This document shows positions 1 through 7,589 of a DNA stretch of 64,000 bases, piece by piece. The DNA is from Prado023 sp963774745 (GTDB lineage Bacteria; Actinomycetota; Actinomycetes; S36-B12; CAIYMF01): NCBI GenBank assembly GCA_963774745.1, contig CAVZGE010000006.1:124001-188000 (forward strand), read 5' to 3'. Position numbers and translations under genes: made by a program. The notes beneath the pieces are model-generated. The model was given only the letters and a program-made list of their open reading frames with translations, was not told the origin of the DNA and searched no databases. Numbering within the stretch: the first letter of the stretch is position 1; each line of letters starts with the position of its first letter.

Positions 1-43
1 TCTCCGCGCTCCGACGCTCGCGGAGACGGACCAACTGCGACGC

Positions 44-87
44 GGACGGCGGACGGCGGACGGCGGACGGCGGACGGCGGACGGCGG
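44..87. repeat. Heptanucleotide tandem repeat (GGACGGC, about 6 copies)
   Basis: A at 46, 53, 60, 67, 74 and 81 shows an exact 7-bp period of the unit GGACGGC. The array lies immediately beyond the stop codon of the GH32 gene on the minus strand, so it is outside any recognised coding sequence. Such an array could vary in copy number by slippage. No function can be read from it. Confidence 0.85.
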
Positions 88-89
88 CG

Positions 90-1685
90 TCAGGCGGGGG
101 CCATCGGCCACACCGTGACCGCCAGGGTCGCTGGGGCGTCGGTGACGTCGAAACTCAGCAGGTCGTCCCCTTCGGTCGGGTAGATGCGGGCGCTCATCGC
201 CAACCGGCCGCCGTCGACGAAGACCTCGATCGAGGAGTGGTCCAGCAGGATCCGCGCGTCCACTCGGGAACCGGGTCGGAACGTGCCGGTGTGCACCCCG
301 CCCTCGCCTGTGCCCAGCCGGGTGCGATCCAGCGTCGCGGTGCCGGCGTGCGGGTCGAACGTGACGACCACGGGTCGCCCGGCATCTCCCTCGCGCAGCC
401 GCACACCGATCGTTCCACCCGGCTCACAGGTCGCCGACAGCTCGATGTCCAGGGCGGTGCCGCTGGTGCCGCTGAGCCCCAGGGAGGTGTTGGCCTCGAG
501 GAGGGCGGCCCCACCCTGGTCCGACGACAGCGACACCGGCTCACCACGCAGCGTGTCGAGCTCGGCGACGGGCCACTGCACCAGCGCGTCCGCGTCGAGG
601 CTCAGCACGCGCGGCACGGTCAGGCAGTGCACCCACCCGTTGGCCACCGTCGGGTGCTTGTCGGCCAGCGTCGGCTGGCCGTCGTGGTCGGGCATGCCCA
701 TCCAGCCGACCATGATCGTCCGGCCGGCGGCGTCGGTGAGCGTCTGCGGGGCGTAGAAGTCGGGGCCGGCGTCGACCCGGCGGTACCCGCCGTCGCGGGT
801 GAAGGCCGGCGTGCGCACGTCGAGCGTCCCGATGGCGTACACCGAGACGTCCTCCCAGCGCCCGGAGCCTGCGGCTTCACCGTGGTCGAGCTGCGGGGAG
901 ATCAGCAGCACGTCGTGGCCGTCCAGGTGCACCAGGTCCGGGCACTCCCACATGTAGCCGTACGGATCCCCCGCCCCGCCGGCGATCTGTCCCAGGTACT
1001 GCCAGTCGACGAGATCCTCGGAGCGCAGCAGCAGGGCCGTGCCGTACAGGTCCTCGGTCTGCGCGCCGAGCACCATCCAGTGGTGGCCGTCGCGGGTCCA
1101 GGCCTTCGGGTCGCGCACGTGCGCGGTGCAGCCCGGGATGGCCCCGACGAGGGGGTTGGCGTGGTGCTTGATGACCCGGCCCGCCGGGTCCACGGTGGCC
1201 AGCAGCTGGAAGGGCGTGCGGCCGCCGTCGGGGGTTCGCACGTTGCCGGTGTACAGGAACCGGACCGCGCCCTCGTGGACGATGCCGCTGCCCGAGTAGC
1301 ACCCGTGGCTCTCGTAGTCGTGGCTCGGGGCCAGCGCGATGGGCTGGTCGGTCCAGTGCACCAGGTCCGTGCTCGTCAGGTGCGCCCAGAACTTCAGCGC
1401 ATGCTTGGGTGCGAACGGGTGCCACTGGTAGCACAGGTGGTACGTGCCGCGGTGCGCCACCAGGCCGTTCGGGTCGTTGAGCAGCCCGACGGGCGGCTGC
1501 ACGTGGAAGGACTGCCGCCACGGGTCCGCATCCACGGTGGGAGGTCGTTCCTCGACGGCACGGTGGGCGAGTGCGCGCAGCTCCCCGTCGAGGGCGAAGG
1601 CGTCGATCGTGGCGGGGGCACCCACCGCCTCGGCCCCCCCGCCGGGCCACGGGGCGCCCGCGGGCCGCCCGGGGTCGGGGGTCAT
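90..1685 (-). CDS. scrB: GH32 sucrose-6-phosphate hydrolase / beta-fructofuranosidase
   Basis: A 531-aa glycoside hydrolase family 32 enzyme. It should hydrolyse the sucrose-6-phosphate made by the adjacent PTS into glucose-6-phosphate and fructose. The three GH32 acidic motifs are visible: LNDPNG (nucleophile about Asp71), RDP (about Asp192) and WECPD (acid/base about Glu247). The N-terminal five-bladed propeller is followed by a C-terminal beta-sandwich. No signal peptide is seen, which fits a cytoplasmic enzyme. Its ATG overlaps the fructokinase stop codon (ATGA, 1682-1685), so the two are probably translationally coupled. The first ~55 residues are Ala/Pro/Gly-rich and the true start could be slightly downstream. 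Specificity for sucrose-6-phosphate rather than free sucrose or levan is inferred from the neighbouring EIIBC and fructokinase. Confidence 0.93.
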   Translation of the reverse strand: MTPDPGRPAGAPWPGGGAEAVGAPATIDAFALDGELRALAHRAVEERPPTVDADPWRQSFHVQPPVGLLNDPNGLVAHRGTYHLCYQWHPFAPKHALKFWAHLTSTDLVHWTDQPIALAPSHDYESHGCYSGSGIVHEGAVRFLYTGNVRTPDGGRTPFQLLATVDPAGRVIKHHANPLVGAIPGCTAHVRDPKAWTRDGHHWMVLGAQTEDLYGTALLLRSEDLVDWQYLGQIAGGAGDPYGYMWECPDLVHLDGHDVLLISPQLDHGEAAGSGRWEDVSVYAIGTLDVRTPAFTRDGGYRRVDAGPDFYAPQTLTDAAGRTIMVGWMGMPDHDGQPTLADKHPTVANGWVHCLTVPRVLSLDADALVQWPVAELDTLRGEPVSLSSDQGGAALLEANTSLGLSGTSGTALDIELSATCEPGGTIGVRLREGDAGRPVVVTFDPHAGTATLDRTRLGTGEGGVHTGTFRPGSRVDARILLDHSSIEVFVDGGRLAMSARIYPTEGDDLLSFDVTDAPATLAVTVWPMAPA

Positions 1686-2590
1686 GCCGACGAGTCCAGC
1701 GCGAGCTGGCCGAGCGCGATGCAGCCCGAGACCCCTGCCCTGTTGCCCAGGCCCGGGGGCACGATGAACTCGTCGATCCGCTCGAGGATCTCCGGCGCCT
1801 GCACGTATCCGTTGAGCATCTCGACCGTCCGGGTCCGGATGCGTGGGAACAGGTGCAGCTGCTCCATCACCCCACCGCCGAGCACGATGCGCTGGGGGGA
1901 CAACGTGCAGATCAGGTTGCGGCAGGCCTCCGCCAGGTACTGGGCCTCGAGGTCCCAGGCCGGATGCTCGGGGCCGAGCTCGGCTGCGGGCACCTTCCAG
2001 CGCTCCCCGATGGCGGGCCCGGCGGCCAGGCCCTCGAGGCAGTCACCGTGGAACGGGCAGCGGCCCGGGTAGGGGTCGACCGCCGGATCCCGCCGCATGG
2101 CCACGTGGCCGGCCTCGGGGTGGATCAGGCCGTGCAGGATCCGGCCGTTGACGACGATCCCGCCACCGATGCCGGTGCCGATCGTCAGGTACACGAACGT
2201 GTCGACGTCCTGGGCAGCACCCCAGAGGTGCTCCCCGAGGGCGGCGCCGTTGACGTCGGTGTCGAACCCGATGGGGACGCCGAACGCAGCACTCAGCGGG
2301 CCGACCACGTCGGTGTCGGTCCAGCCGGGCTTGGGCGTCTTGGTGACCCACCCGTAGGTGGGGGAGTCCGGGTTCGGGTCGCAGGGCCCGAAGGTCCCGT
2401 ACCCGATGGCTGCCAGCTGCTCGCCGTGCTCAGCCTGCCAGGTCGTGAAGTAGTCGATGACCCGCGGCAGGCACTCGTCCGGCGAGCTCGTGGGGAACCG
2501 GACCTCGTCGCGCAGGTCGTCGGGTCCGGTGCCAACCGCGCAGACCATCTTGGTCCCGCCGGCCTCGACGGCTCCGATCAGTGGCTTCAT
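1682..2590 (-). CDS. scrK: ROK-family fructokinase
   Basis: A 302-aa ROK sugar kinase that should phosphorylate the fructose released by the downstream GH32 enzyme. Visible motifs are the N-terminal phosphate loop (AVEAGGTKMVC), the DTDVNGAALGE substrate/catalytic segment, TIGTGIGGG, and the zinc-binding ROK signature (GHVAMRR followed by CPFHGDCLEG). ATG at 2590 is preceded by a purine-rich AAGGGA. An in-frame extension upstream to 2737 is poor coding sequence and was rejected. The gene sits between the PTS gene and the hydrolase and overlaps the latter by 4 nt. Fructose as substrate is a family and context inference. Confidence 0.93.
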   Translation of the reverse strand: MKPLIGAVEAGGTKMVCAVGTGPDDLRDEVRFPTSSPDECLPRVIDYFTTWQAEHGEQLAAIGYGTFGPCDPNPDSPTYGWVTKTPKPGWTDTDVVGPLSAAFGVPIGFDTDVNGAALGEHLWGAAQDVDTFVYLTIGTGIGGGIVVNGRILHGLIHPEAGHVAMRRDPAVDPYPGRCPFHGDCLEGLAAGPAIGERWKVPAAELGPEHPAWDLEAQYLAEACRNLICTLSPQRIVLGGGVMEQLHLFPRIRTRTVEMLNGYVQAPEILERIDEFIVPPGLGNRAGVSGCIALGQLALDSSA

Positions 2591-2701
2591 GTGGATCCCT
2601 TCGCATGTGGTGTGCCTGCACCCATCCAACTCGGGTGCGGGGCCCGTGGCCTGCCCACGGGGGCACGGGATCAGGTCAACCGTGACCCCGTGGGGTGGGG
2701 T

Positions 2702-2738
2702 GGTGCACCCCCGGCTCGGCAAGGGTCGGGGGTGCACC
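2702..2738 (-). terminator. Perfect 12-bp-arm hairpin between EIIBC and fructokinase genes
   Basis: GGTGCACCCCCG at 2702-2713 pairs perfectly with CGGGGGTGCACC at 2727-2738 around a 13-nt loop. It lies in the 183-nt gap between the EIIBC stop and the fructokinase start, all on the minus strand. There is no T-tract, so it may be an attenuator or an mRNA-stabilising or processing hairpin that sets relative expression within the operon rather than a full terminator. Confidence 0.5.
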
Positions 2739-2773
2739 GGTCGGGCGCCCCTGGTGGGGGCCGGTTGGGGTGC

Positions 2774-4280
2774 TCAGGCCAGGGCGTCGAGCTCCTTGGC
2801 CTTGGGCAGGGCCACGGCCTCGATCTCCTCCTCGGTCATCTCCTCCTCGGCCTCCTTGGCGAAGCCGCGGGCCTTGGTGATCGCGAACGTCGCCAGCATC
2901 GCGACGCTGATCGAGATGGCCATCCCGACGAAGTACATCGGGATCTTCTCCGGCGTGACCAGCGCGGTGCCGGGCACGCCCGTGGCACCGATGCTGGTCA
3001 TCGTCACGTCCGTGGCCACCACGAAGGCGCCCGCACACCCGCCGCCGATCAACGCCCCGAGGAAGGGTGTCAGCAACCTCAGGTTCACACCGAAGATGGC
3101 GGGTTCGGTGATCCCGAGGAAGGCCGACACGGCCGACGGGATCGTGATGTCCTTGATCTTCGTCGCACGGTGGCGGATCAGGAAGTAGGCCGCCAGGGCG
3201 GCACCACCCTGGGCCACGTTGGACATCGACCAGATCGGCAGCAGCGGGTTGGCGCCAGTGTCGGCCAGCAGGCCCAGTTCGACGGCGTGGAACGAGTGGT
3301 GCACGCCGGTGATCACCAGCAGCGAGTAGGTCGCGCCCATGATGAACCCGGCGACGGGCCCGCCGAACTCGAGCAGGTTGACGAAGAAGTCCGAGATCAG
3401 CGTGCCGACCCAGCGCATGACCGGGCCGATGACCAGGATCGTGGCGAAGCCGGTCGCGATGACGGCGAACAGCGGGGTGAACAGCATGTCGAGCACGGTG
3501 GGCATGCGCTTGCGCAGCCATTTCTCCACGATCGCCAGGAAGTACACCGCGAACAGCACCGGCAGGACAGTGCCCTGGTAGCCGATCTGCGCGACGTCCC
3601 ACCCGAACAGCGACCACGTCGGGATGTTCCCCTCGAGGGCTGCCTGGCCCTGGCCCCAGGCGTTCAGCAGCGCGGGGTGGACCATGATCATGCCGATCAC
3701 CGCACCGAGGTACTGGTTGGCCCCGAACACCTTCGCGGCGCTGAAGCCGATCAGGACCGGCAGGAACACGAACGCCGCGTTGGCGAACATGATGATGATC
3801 GCCGCCAGGTCCGCGATCGCGGGCCATTGCCCGATCAGGTTCTCGTCATCAGCCAGCCACGGCCACAGGCCGGTGTTGGGCCAGCAGGTTGTACAGGCCC
3901 ATCATCAGGCCGGAGGCGACCAGCGCCGGGATCAGCGGCACGAAGATGTCCGACAGCGTCTTCACTGCGCGCTGCGCCGGGTTCATGTTCGCGGCGGCTG
4001 CCTTCTTGACCTCCTCCATGGAGGCTTCCTTGATGTGGGTCAGCGCGGCCAGCTCGTCGTGGACCTTGTTGACCGTGCCGGGGCCGAGGATGATCTGGTA
4101 CTGGCCGCCGGCGGTGAACGACCCGGCCACGGCCTCGATCTTCTCCACGGCCTTCTTGTCCGCCTTGGTCTCGTCGACGAGCACGAGCCGGAGGCGGGTT
4201 GCGCAGTGGGCGTAGCTCGCGATGTTCTCCGGGCCGCCCACGTCCTTCAGGATCTGCTCTGCGATCCCCTTGTAGTCCAT
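2774..4280 (-). pseudogene. scrA: PTS EIIBC, sucrose type (single-base frameshift near 3883)
   Basis: Glucose-superfamily PTS permease that should import and phosphorylate sucrose. The EIIB domain comes first, with phosphocysteine Cys26 in SYAHCATRLRL, and a polytopic EIIC follows (GVHHSFHAVE, GITEPAIFGVN). No EIIA is fused, so a separate EIIA would be needed. The reading frame breaks about 130 codons in. EIIB and the first EIIC helix are read from 4280 to a stop at 3849, and the rest is read in another frame down to 2774. The frames join cleanly (LLA then NTGLW) if one C is removed from a CCC run near 3883. The total of 1507 nt is one more than a multiple of three, giving a normal 501-aa protein after correction. 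Sequencing error is more likely than a real null allele because both parts are fully conserved. ATG 4280 has an AGAGAGG ribosome site. Confidence 0.88.
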
Positions 4281-4367
4281 GCCTGCACCTCTCTTGGGGT
4301 GTGGAGCCGCCCGCGTCTGGTGCGTGTGACCGGCAGGTCGCCGGATCTCGTTGTGCGGCTCGTGATC

Positions 4368-4396
4368 AGTATGCTACGGACATTCCAACATTGCAA
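4368..4396 (-). promoter_or_regulatory. Probable promoter of the scr operon
   Basis: On the minus strand, TTGCAA (4391-4396) and CATACT (4368-4373) are separated by 17 nt, a canonical -35/-10 arrangement ahead of the EIIBC gene. The -35 element is part of the first LacI-type operator, which is how a repressor would block it. Confidence 0.55.
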
Positions 4397-4527
4397 GCGT
4401 TTACATCAGCAACCCACCAAAGTGTGACCAAGCGCACACTTCGCAAGCGTTTGCAGACCGCTCGTTAGACGTGACAGCGCTTGCATGATAGCGTTTGCAG
4501 CATGGTCAATGAGACAGCGTTTGCAGA
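4391..4527. promoter_or_regulatory. Cluster of five LacI/ScrR-type operators
   Basis: Five copies of a TGCAAACGCTTGCA-like imperfect palindrome occur in about 140 bp: 4391-4406, 4441-4457, 4473-4487, 4487-4501 and 4513-4527. The last lies inside the first codons of the divergent regulator gene. The first covers the -35 box of the scr promoter. This suggests cooperative repression of the sucrose genes and autoregulation of the LacI-family gene at 4502. Confidence 0.75.
4423..4438. promoter_or_regulatory. Crp/GlxR-like site
   Basis: TGTGACCAAGCGCACA matches the TGTGA-N6-TCACA consensus at 9 of 10 positions, within a larger inverted repeat (AAGTGTG/CACACTT). Its centre is about 70 bp upstream of the predicted scr transcription start, a typical class I activator position. 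This suggests cAMP-Crp/GlxR control in addition to the LacI-type repressor. Confidence 0.5.
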
Positions 4528-5641
4528 GGTGTCTGTGTCTGCTAACGGACATCTGAACCATCGGCGGCCCGGTGCGGGCGCGGATATCGAGGCAGTGGCA
4601 CGGTTGGCCGGGGTGTCCACGGCGACGGTCTCCCGCGCGCTGCGCGGCCTGCCGAACGTGTCGGCCGAGGCCCGGGCCAAGGTGCTGACCGCCGCCCGGG
4701 AGCTGGACTACGTCATCTCCCCGAGCGCCTCGCGACTGGCCAGCGGGCAGACCCACTCGATCGGCGTGGTCACGCCCTACCTGGGGCGGTGGTTCTTCGG
4801 CCAGGTCCTGTCCGGCGCCGAGGAGGTGCTCCGCGCGGCGGGGTACGACGTACTGCTGTACGCGCTGCCCGACGAGGCCGCCCGGTCGGGCTTCTTCGCA
4901 CGCATGCCCCTTCGCCGCAGGGTCGACGGGGTGCTGGTCCTGACGCTTCCCATGGAGGACGCCGAGATCGAGCAGCTGCGCGCCCTCGGGGTGCCCATCG
5001 GATCGGTGGGCGTCCCAGGGCCGGGGGTCTCCTGCGTGTCCATCGACGATGCGGCCGCGGCCCGGGTCGCGGTCAACCACCTGGTCAACCTGGGCCACGA
5101 GCGGATCGCCCTGATCGGCGGTGGCCCGAGTGAGCCGATCCATTTCTCCGTACCCCACGATCGACTCGCGGGCTTCCGGGGGGCCATGGCCGACGCGGGC
5201 CTGCCGGTGCCCGACGGGTATGTGGCGGACGGCGCCTTCACCTACGCCGGCGGCGAGGCAGCGATGGCCAGTCTGCTCTCCCTGCCGAATCCCCCCACCG
5301 CGGTCTTCGCGGAGTCCGACGAGATGGCCATGGGTGCCATGCGCACGATTCGCCACTCCGGGCTCCGCTGCCCCGATGACATCAGCATCGTCGGCTTCGA
5401 CGACCACGAGCTGGCCGAGATGGTCGACCTGACCACGATCGCCCAACCGGTCCACGAGCAGGGCAGGATCGCCGCGCAGCTGCTGCTGGACGGGATCGCC
5501 GGGGCGCAGGCATCTGATCGGCGGCTACCGACCCGGATCGTCCCGCGGTCGAGCACCTGCCCGCCGGGAGGTGGGCGGCGCCACCGGGTCGCGGGGGCGG
5601 CTGCGCGCTCAGAGCCGGTGGAACCCGAGAGACCTTCGTGA
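4502..5641 (+). CDS. scrR: LacI-family sucrose operon regulator
   Basis: LacI/GalR repressor of about 379 aa. The helix-turn-helix is visible as VARLAGVSTATVSRALRGLP, with the hinge region at YVISPSASRLASG, followed by a periplasmic-binding-protein-like sensor domain (YTGGE-equivalent FTYAGGEAAMASLL, and SIVGFDDHELAEM). It is divergent from the sucrose genes and preceded by operator copies, so it probably represses both directions. ATG 4502 has no ribosome-binding sequence. A GATAGC box 10 nt upstream would make a leaderless mRNA. A GTG at 4535 preceded by GCAGAGG is an alternative. Its TGA overlaps the GTG of the next gene (GTGA at 5638-5641). The C-terminal ~35 residues are basic and low-complexity. 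Confidence 0.87.
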   Translation: MVNETAFAEVSVSANGHLNHRRPGAGADIEAVARLAGVSTATVSRALRGLPNVSAEARAKVLTAARELDYVISPSASRLASGQTHSIGVVTPYLGRWFFGQVLSGAEEVLRAAGYDVLLYALPDEAARSGFFARMPLRRRVDGVLVLTLPMEDAEIEQLRALGVPIGSVGVPGPGVSCVSIDDAAAARVAVNHLVNLGHERIALIGGGPSEPIHFSVPHDRLAGFRGAMADAGLPVPDGYVADGAFTYAGGEAAMASLLSLPNPPTAVFAESDEMAMGAMRTIRHSGLRCPDDISIVGFDDHELAEMVDLTTIAQPVHEQGRIAAQLLLDGIAGAQASDRRLPTRIVPRSSTCPPGGGRRHRVAGAAARSEPVEPERPS

Positions 5642-6696
5642 CACCCCACAGCCAAGACGTAAGCGGCTCGCGGCAGGATCCCCCAGACACTGCCGCAGGT
5701 CTCCGCCAAGGGGGCGGCACGGCGTTCGTGCTCTGCGATGCTGATGTGACCGATGAACCGGCGCCCCAGGTCAGCGTGGTCGGGGCTACGGCGGACCCTG
5801 TGAAGGACTACCTCAGGCAGATCGGGAGGGCCGCACTGCTCACCGCCGAACAGGAGGTGGCACTGGCCATCCGGATCGAGGCAGGGTTGCTCGCCCAGGA
5901 GAAGCTGGACTCCGGCCTGGCCCTGGACCCGCGACTGAGTCGGGAGCTCAACTGGTTGGCCCAGGACGGGCAACGCGCCCGCAACGACATGCTCGAGGCC
6001 AACTTGAGGTTGGTGGTCTCACTGGCCAAGCGACACACCGGCCACGGACTGCCGTTCCTGGACCTGATCCAGGAGGGCAACCTCGGCCTGATCCGAGCCG
6101 TCGAGAAGTTCGACTACACCAAGGGCTACAAGTTCTCCACGTATGCCACGTGGTGGATCAGCCAGGCGATACACCGGGCCCTGGCCATGCAGTCGCGCAC
6201 CATCCGGATCCCGACGAAGGTTGCTGAGACCATCCGCCAGGTATCCGTGCGGCACGCCCAGCTCCAGGCGGAGCTGGGCCGCGAACCGACCACAGCTGAG
6301 CTGGCCGAGGCACTGGACCTGCCCCCCGAGAAGGTGCTCGAGTCCCAGCGATACGCCCGGGAGCCGCTGTCGCTGCACACCCCGCTCGGTGCGGACGCCG
6401 ACACGGAGTTCGGCGACCTGATCGAGGACACGGAGGCGGTCGGCGTCTCGGACGCTCTGTCGCCCAGGTTGTTGCGGCAACAGGTCGAGGCGGCGTTCGC
6501 CCTGCTGTCCGAGCGCGAGGCGGCGGTGATGCGGATGCGGTTCGGCCTGGACGATGGCCAACCCAAGACCCTTGAGGACATCAGCAGGGTCCAGGGTGTG
6601 ACCCGCGAACGGATCCGCCAGATCGAGTGCAAGGCCCTGTCGAAGCTCCGGCACCCCGCCCGCCAGTCCGGGCTGCTCGACTTCCTGGGGACTTGA
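5638..6696 (+). CDS. sigB: Group-2 RNA polymerase sigma-70 factor (SigB/HrdB-like)
   Basis: A 352-aa sigma-70 factor. Regions visible in order are 1.2 (DPVKDYLRQIGRAALL), 2.1-2.4 (NLRLVVSLAKRH, DLIQEGNLGLIRAVEKFD, YATWWISQAIHRA), 3, and the region 4 helix-turn-helix (TLEDISRVQGVTRERIRQIE). There is no acidic region 1.1, which points to an alternative group-2 factor rather than the housekeeping one. The GTG start overlaps the LacI gene stop by 4 nt, implying coupling. The first ~55 residues are not conserved sigma sequence, so a start near 5745 is possible. Its regulon cannot be deduced. Co-transcription with a sugar regulator may be incidental. Confidence 0.88.
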   Translation: MTPHSQDVSGSRQDPPDTAAGLRQGGGTAFVLCDADVTDEPAPQVSVVGATADPVKDYLRQIGRAALLTAEQEVALAIRIEAGLLAQEKLDSGLALDPRLSRELNWLAQDGQRARNDMLEANLRLVVSLAKRHTGHGLPFLDLIQEGNLGLIRAVEKFDYTKGYKFSTYATWWISQAIHRALAMQSRTIRIPTKVAETIRQVSVRHAQLQAELGREPTTAELAEALDLPPEKVLESQRYAREPLSLHTPLGADADTEFGDLIEDTEAVGVSDALSPRLLRQQVEAAFALLSEREAAVMRMRFGLDDGQPKTLEDISRVQGVTRERIRQIECKALSKLRHPARQSGLLDFLGT

Positions 6697-6755
6697 CCCC
6701 CTGCGCTCCAGGGGTGGGCGGATGGCGTGCGGTGGCAGGTCCCGAGGCCCCGCGC

Positions 6756-6761
6756 TACTTT
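6756..6761 (+). promoter_or_regulatory. -10 box TACTTT of a leaderless transcript
   Basis: TACTTT ends 6 nt before a GTG codon at 6768, the spacing seen at other probable leaderless starts in this window. It would transcribe the 8-codon leader ORF and the following membrane-protein gene. Confidence 0.5.
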
Positions 6762-6767
6762 GGCCCT

Positions 6768-6794
6768 GTGCGCCAGCCCGGGAGCCTCCGATGA
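6768..6794 (+). CDS. Possible 8-residue leader peptide ORF
   Basis: GTG at 6768 opens an ORF encoding MRQPGSLR and ending in TGA at 6792-6794. The stop overlaps the ATG of the next gene (ATGA at 6791-6794). With a -10 box 6 nt upstream of its GTG, it would be translated from a leaderless mRNA and could couple ribosomes onto the downstream gene. The arrangement is visible in the sequence. Translation itself is inference. Confidence 0.35.
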   Translation: MRQPGSLR

Positions 6795-7309
6795 GCAGGC
6801 GGTTCGTACTGTTCGCTGCTGTGTACCGATCCGGCCCGCTGGCTCTCGACGGTTTGCGGGTGCTCAGCTCCGCGGGCCGGGAGCAGGTGGCGGGGCCGAG
6901 CCTGCTGCATCGCGATGAGCTCGGTCGGACCACGCTCGAGAGGCCCAGCGGGTCCACCGTCGTGCGCGCGGCCCTGGTCGGGCTTCTCGTCGGTCTCGCG
7001 GCCGGACTGGGCACGCGGCTCATGTGGGCAACCGCCCTGATCGGAGCGGTGACCGGGGCCGTCGTCGGGTATCGCGACCGGTCCACGGAGGACCAGGAGC
7101 TGCGCCGCCTGGTGGGCGTGCGCGTCCCCGCGGGCGGGTACGCGGTCGTGGCCCTCACCGAGCAGGACCTGGCGCGGCGCCTGACCCAGCAGTTCGACCT
7201 CGCCGTGGAGACCTGCATGATCCCGATCGCGGGCCGCCGCATGTCCGAGCTCGCACGCAGGATGGCCATCGGGAACGCGGACGTGACGCGGGCCCTCGAC
7301 GGTTCGTGA
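6791..7309 (+). CDS. Small membrane protein, DUF1269-like layout
   Basis: 172 aa. An N-terminal soluble part is followed by a Gly/Ala-rich hydrophobic hairpin of two segments (about residues 55-95, VVRAALVGLLVGLAAGLG and ALIGAVTGAVVGY), then a soluble C-terminal part (VRVPAGGYAVVALTEQDL). This resembles DUF1269-type membrane proteins, in which a GxxxG-rich transmembrane hairpin sits in the middle, but the assignment is by layout only. ATG 6791 overlaps the stop of a tiny upstream ORF. A longer frame from 6722 exists but has poor coding character. Function unknown. Confidence 0.7.
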   Translation: MSRRFVLFAAVYRSGPLALDGLRVLSSAGREQVAGPSLLHRDELGRTTLERPSGSTVVRAALVGLLVGLAAGLGTRLMWATALIGAVTGAVVGYRDRSTEDQELRRLVGVRVPAGGYAVVALTEQDLARRLTQQFDLAVETCMIPIAGRRMSELARRMAIGNADVTRALDGS

Positions 7310-7383
7310 CACCGACCGTCGCGTCCGCGACGGCGACCGCCGCGGGGTGTGCCATGATCCAGGTGTGTCGAGTGGGGGAGCTG

Positions 7384-7587
7384 ATGTCGTCGCCTGAGGA
7401 ACCGGACCCGCGTCGGGTGAGGTGGACGTGGCGGGCGCTCGGAGGCCTGGTCGCGATCATCGCCTACCTGCTGCTGCTGAACCTCCTCTACCGATCCGGG
7501 CGCGAGGTCCTCGCGCTGGCGCTCCTCGCGCTGGGGCTCGTGGCTCCCGGGGCCTGGCAGCTGCGCCGCAGCCGTTCACAGGACTGA
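7384..7587 (+). CDS. Small hypothetical membrane protein
   Basis: 67 aa. A charged N-terminus (EEPDPRRVRWTWR) is followed by two closely spaced hydrophobic stretches (ALGGLVAIIAYLLLLNLL and EVLALALLALGLVAPGAW) and a basic C-terminus. ATG 7384 follows GGGGGAG closely. An alternative ATG at 7354 adds ten residues. It ends 2 nt before the stop of the convergent amylase gene. No family is recognised. It is likely an integral membrane peptide of unknown role. Confidence 0.55.
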   Translation: MSSPEEPDPRRVRWTWRALGGLVAIIAYLLLLNLLYRSGREVLALALLALGLVAPGAWQLRRSRSQD

Positions 7588-7589
7588 GG

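Noticed and set aside
1571..4009. 812-codon plus-strand frame across the sucrose operon
   Set aside because: It spans several minus-strand genes, has no motifs, and mirrors their codon pattern.
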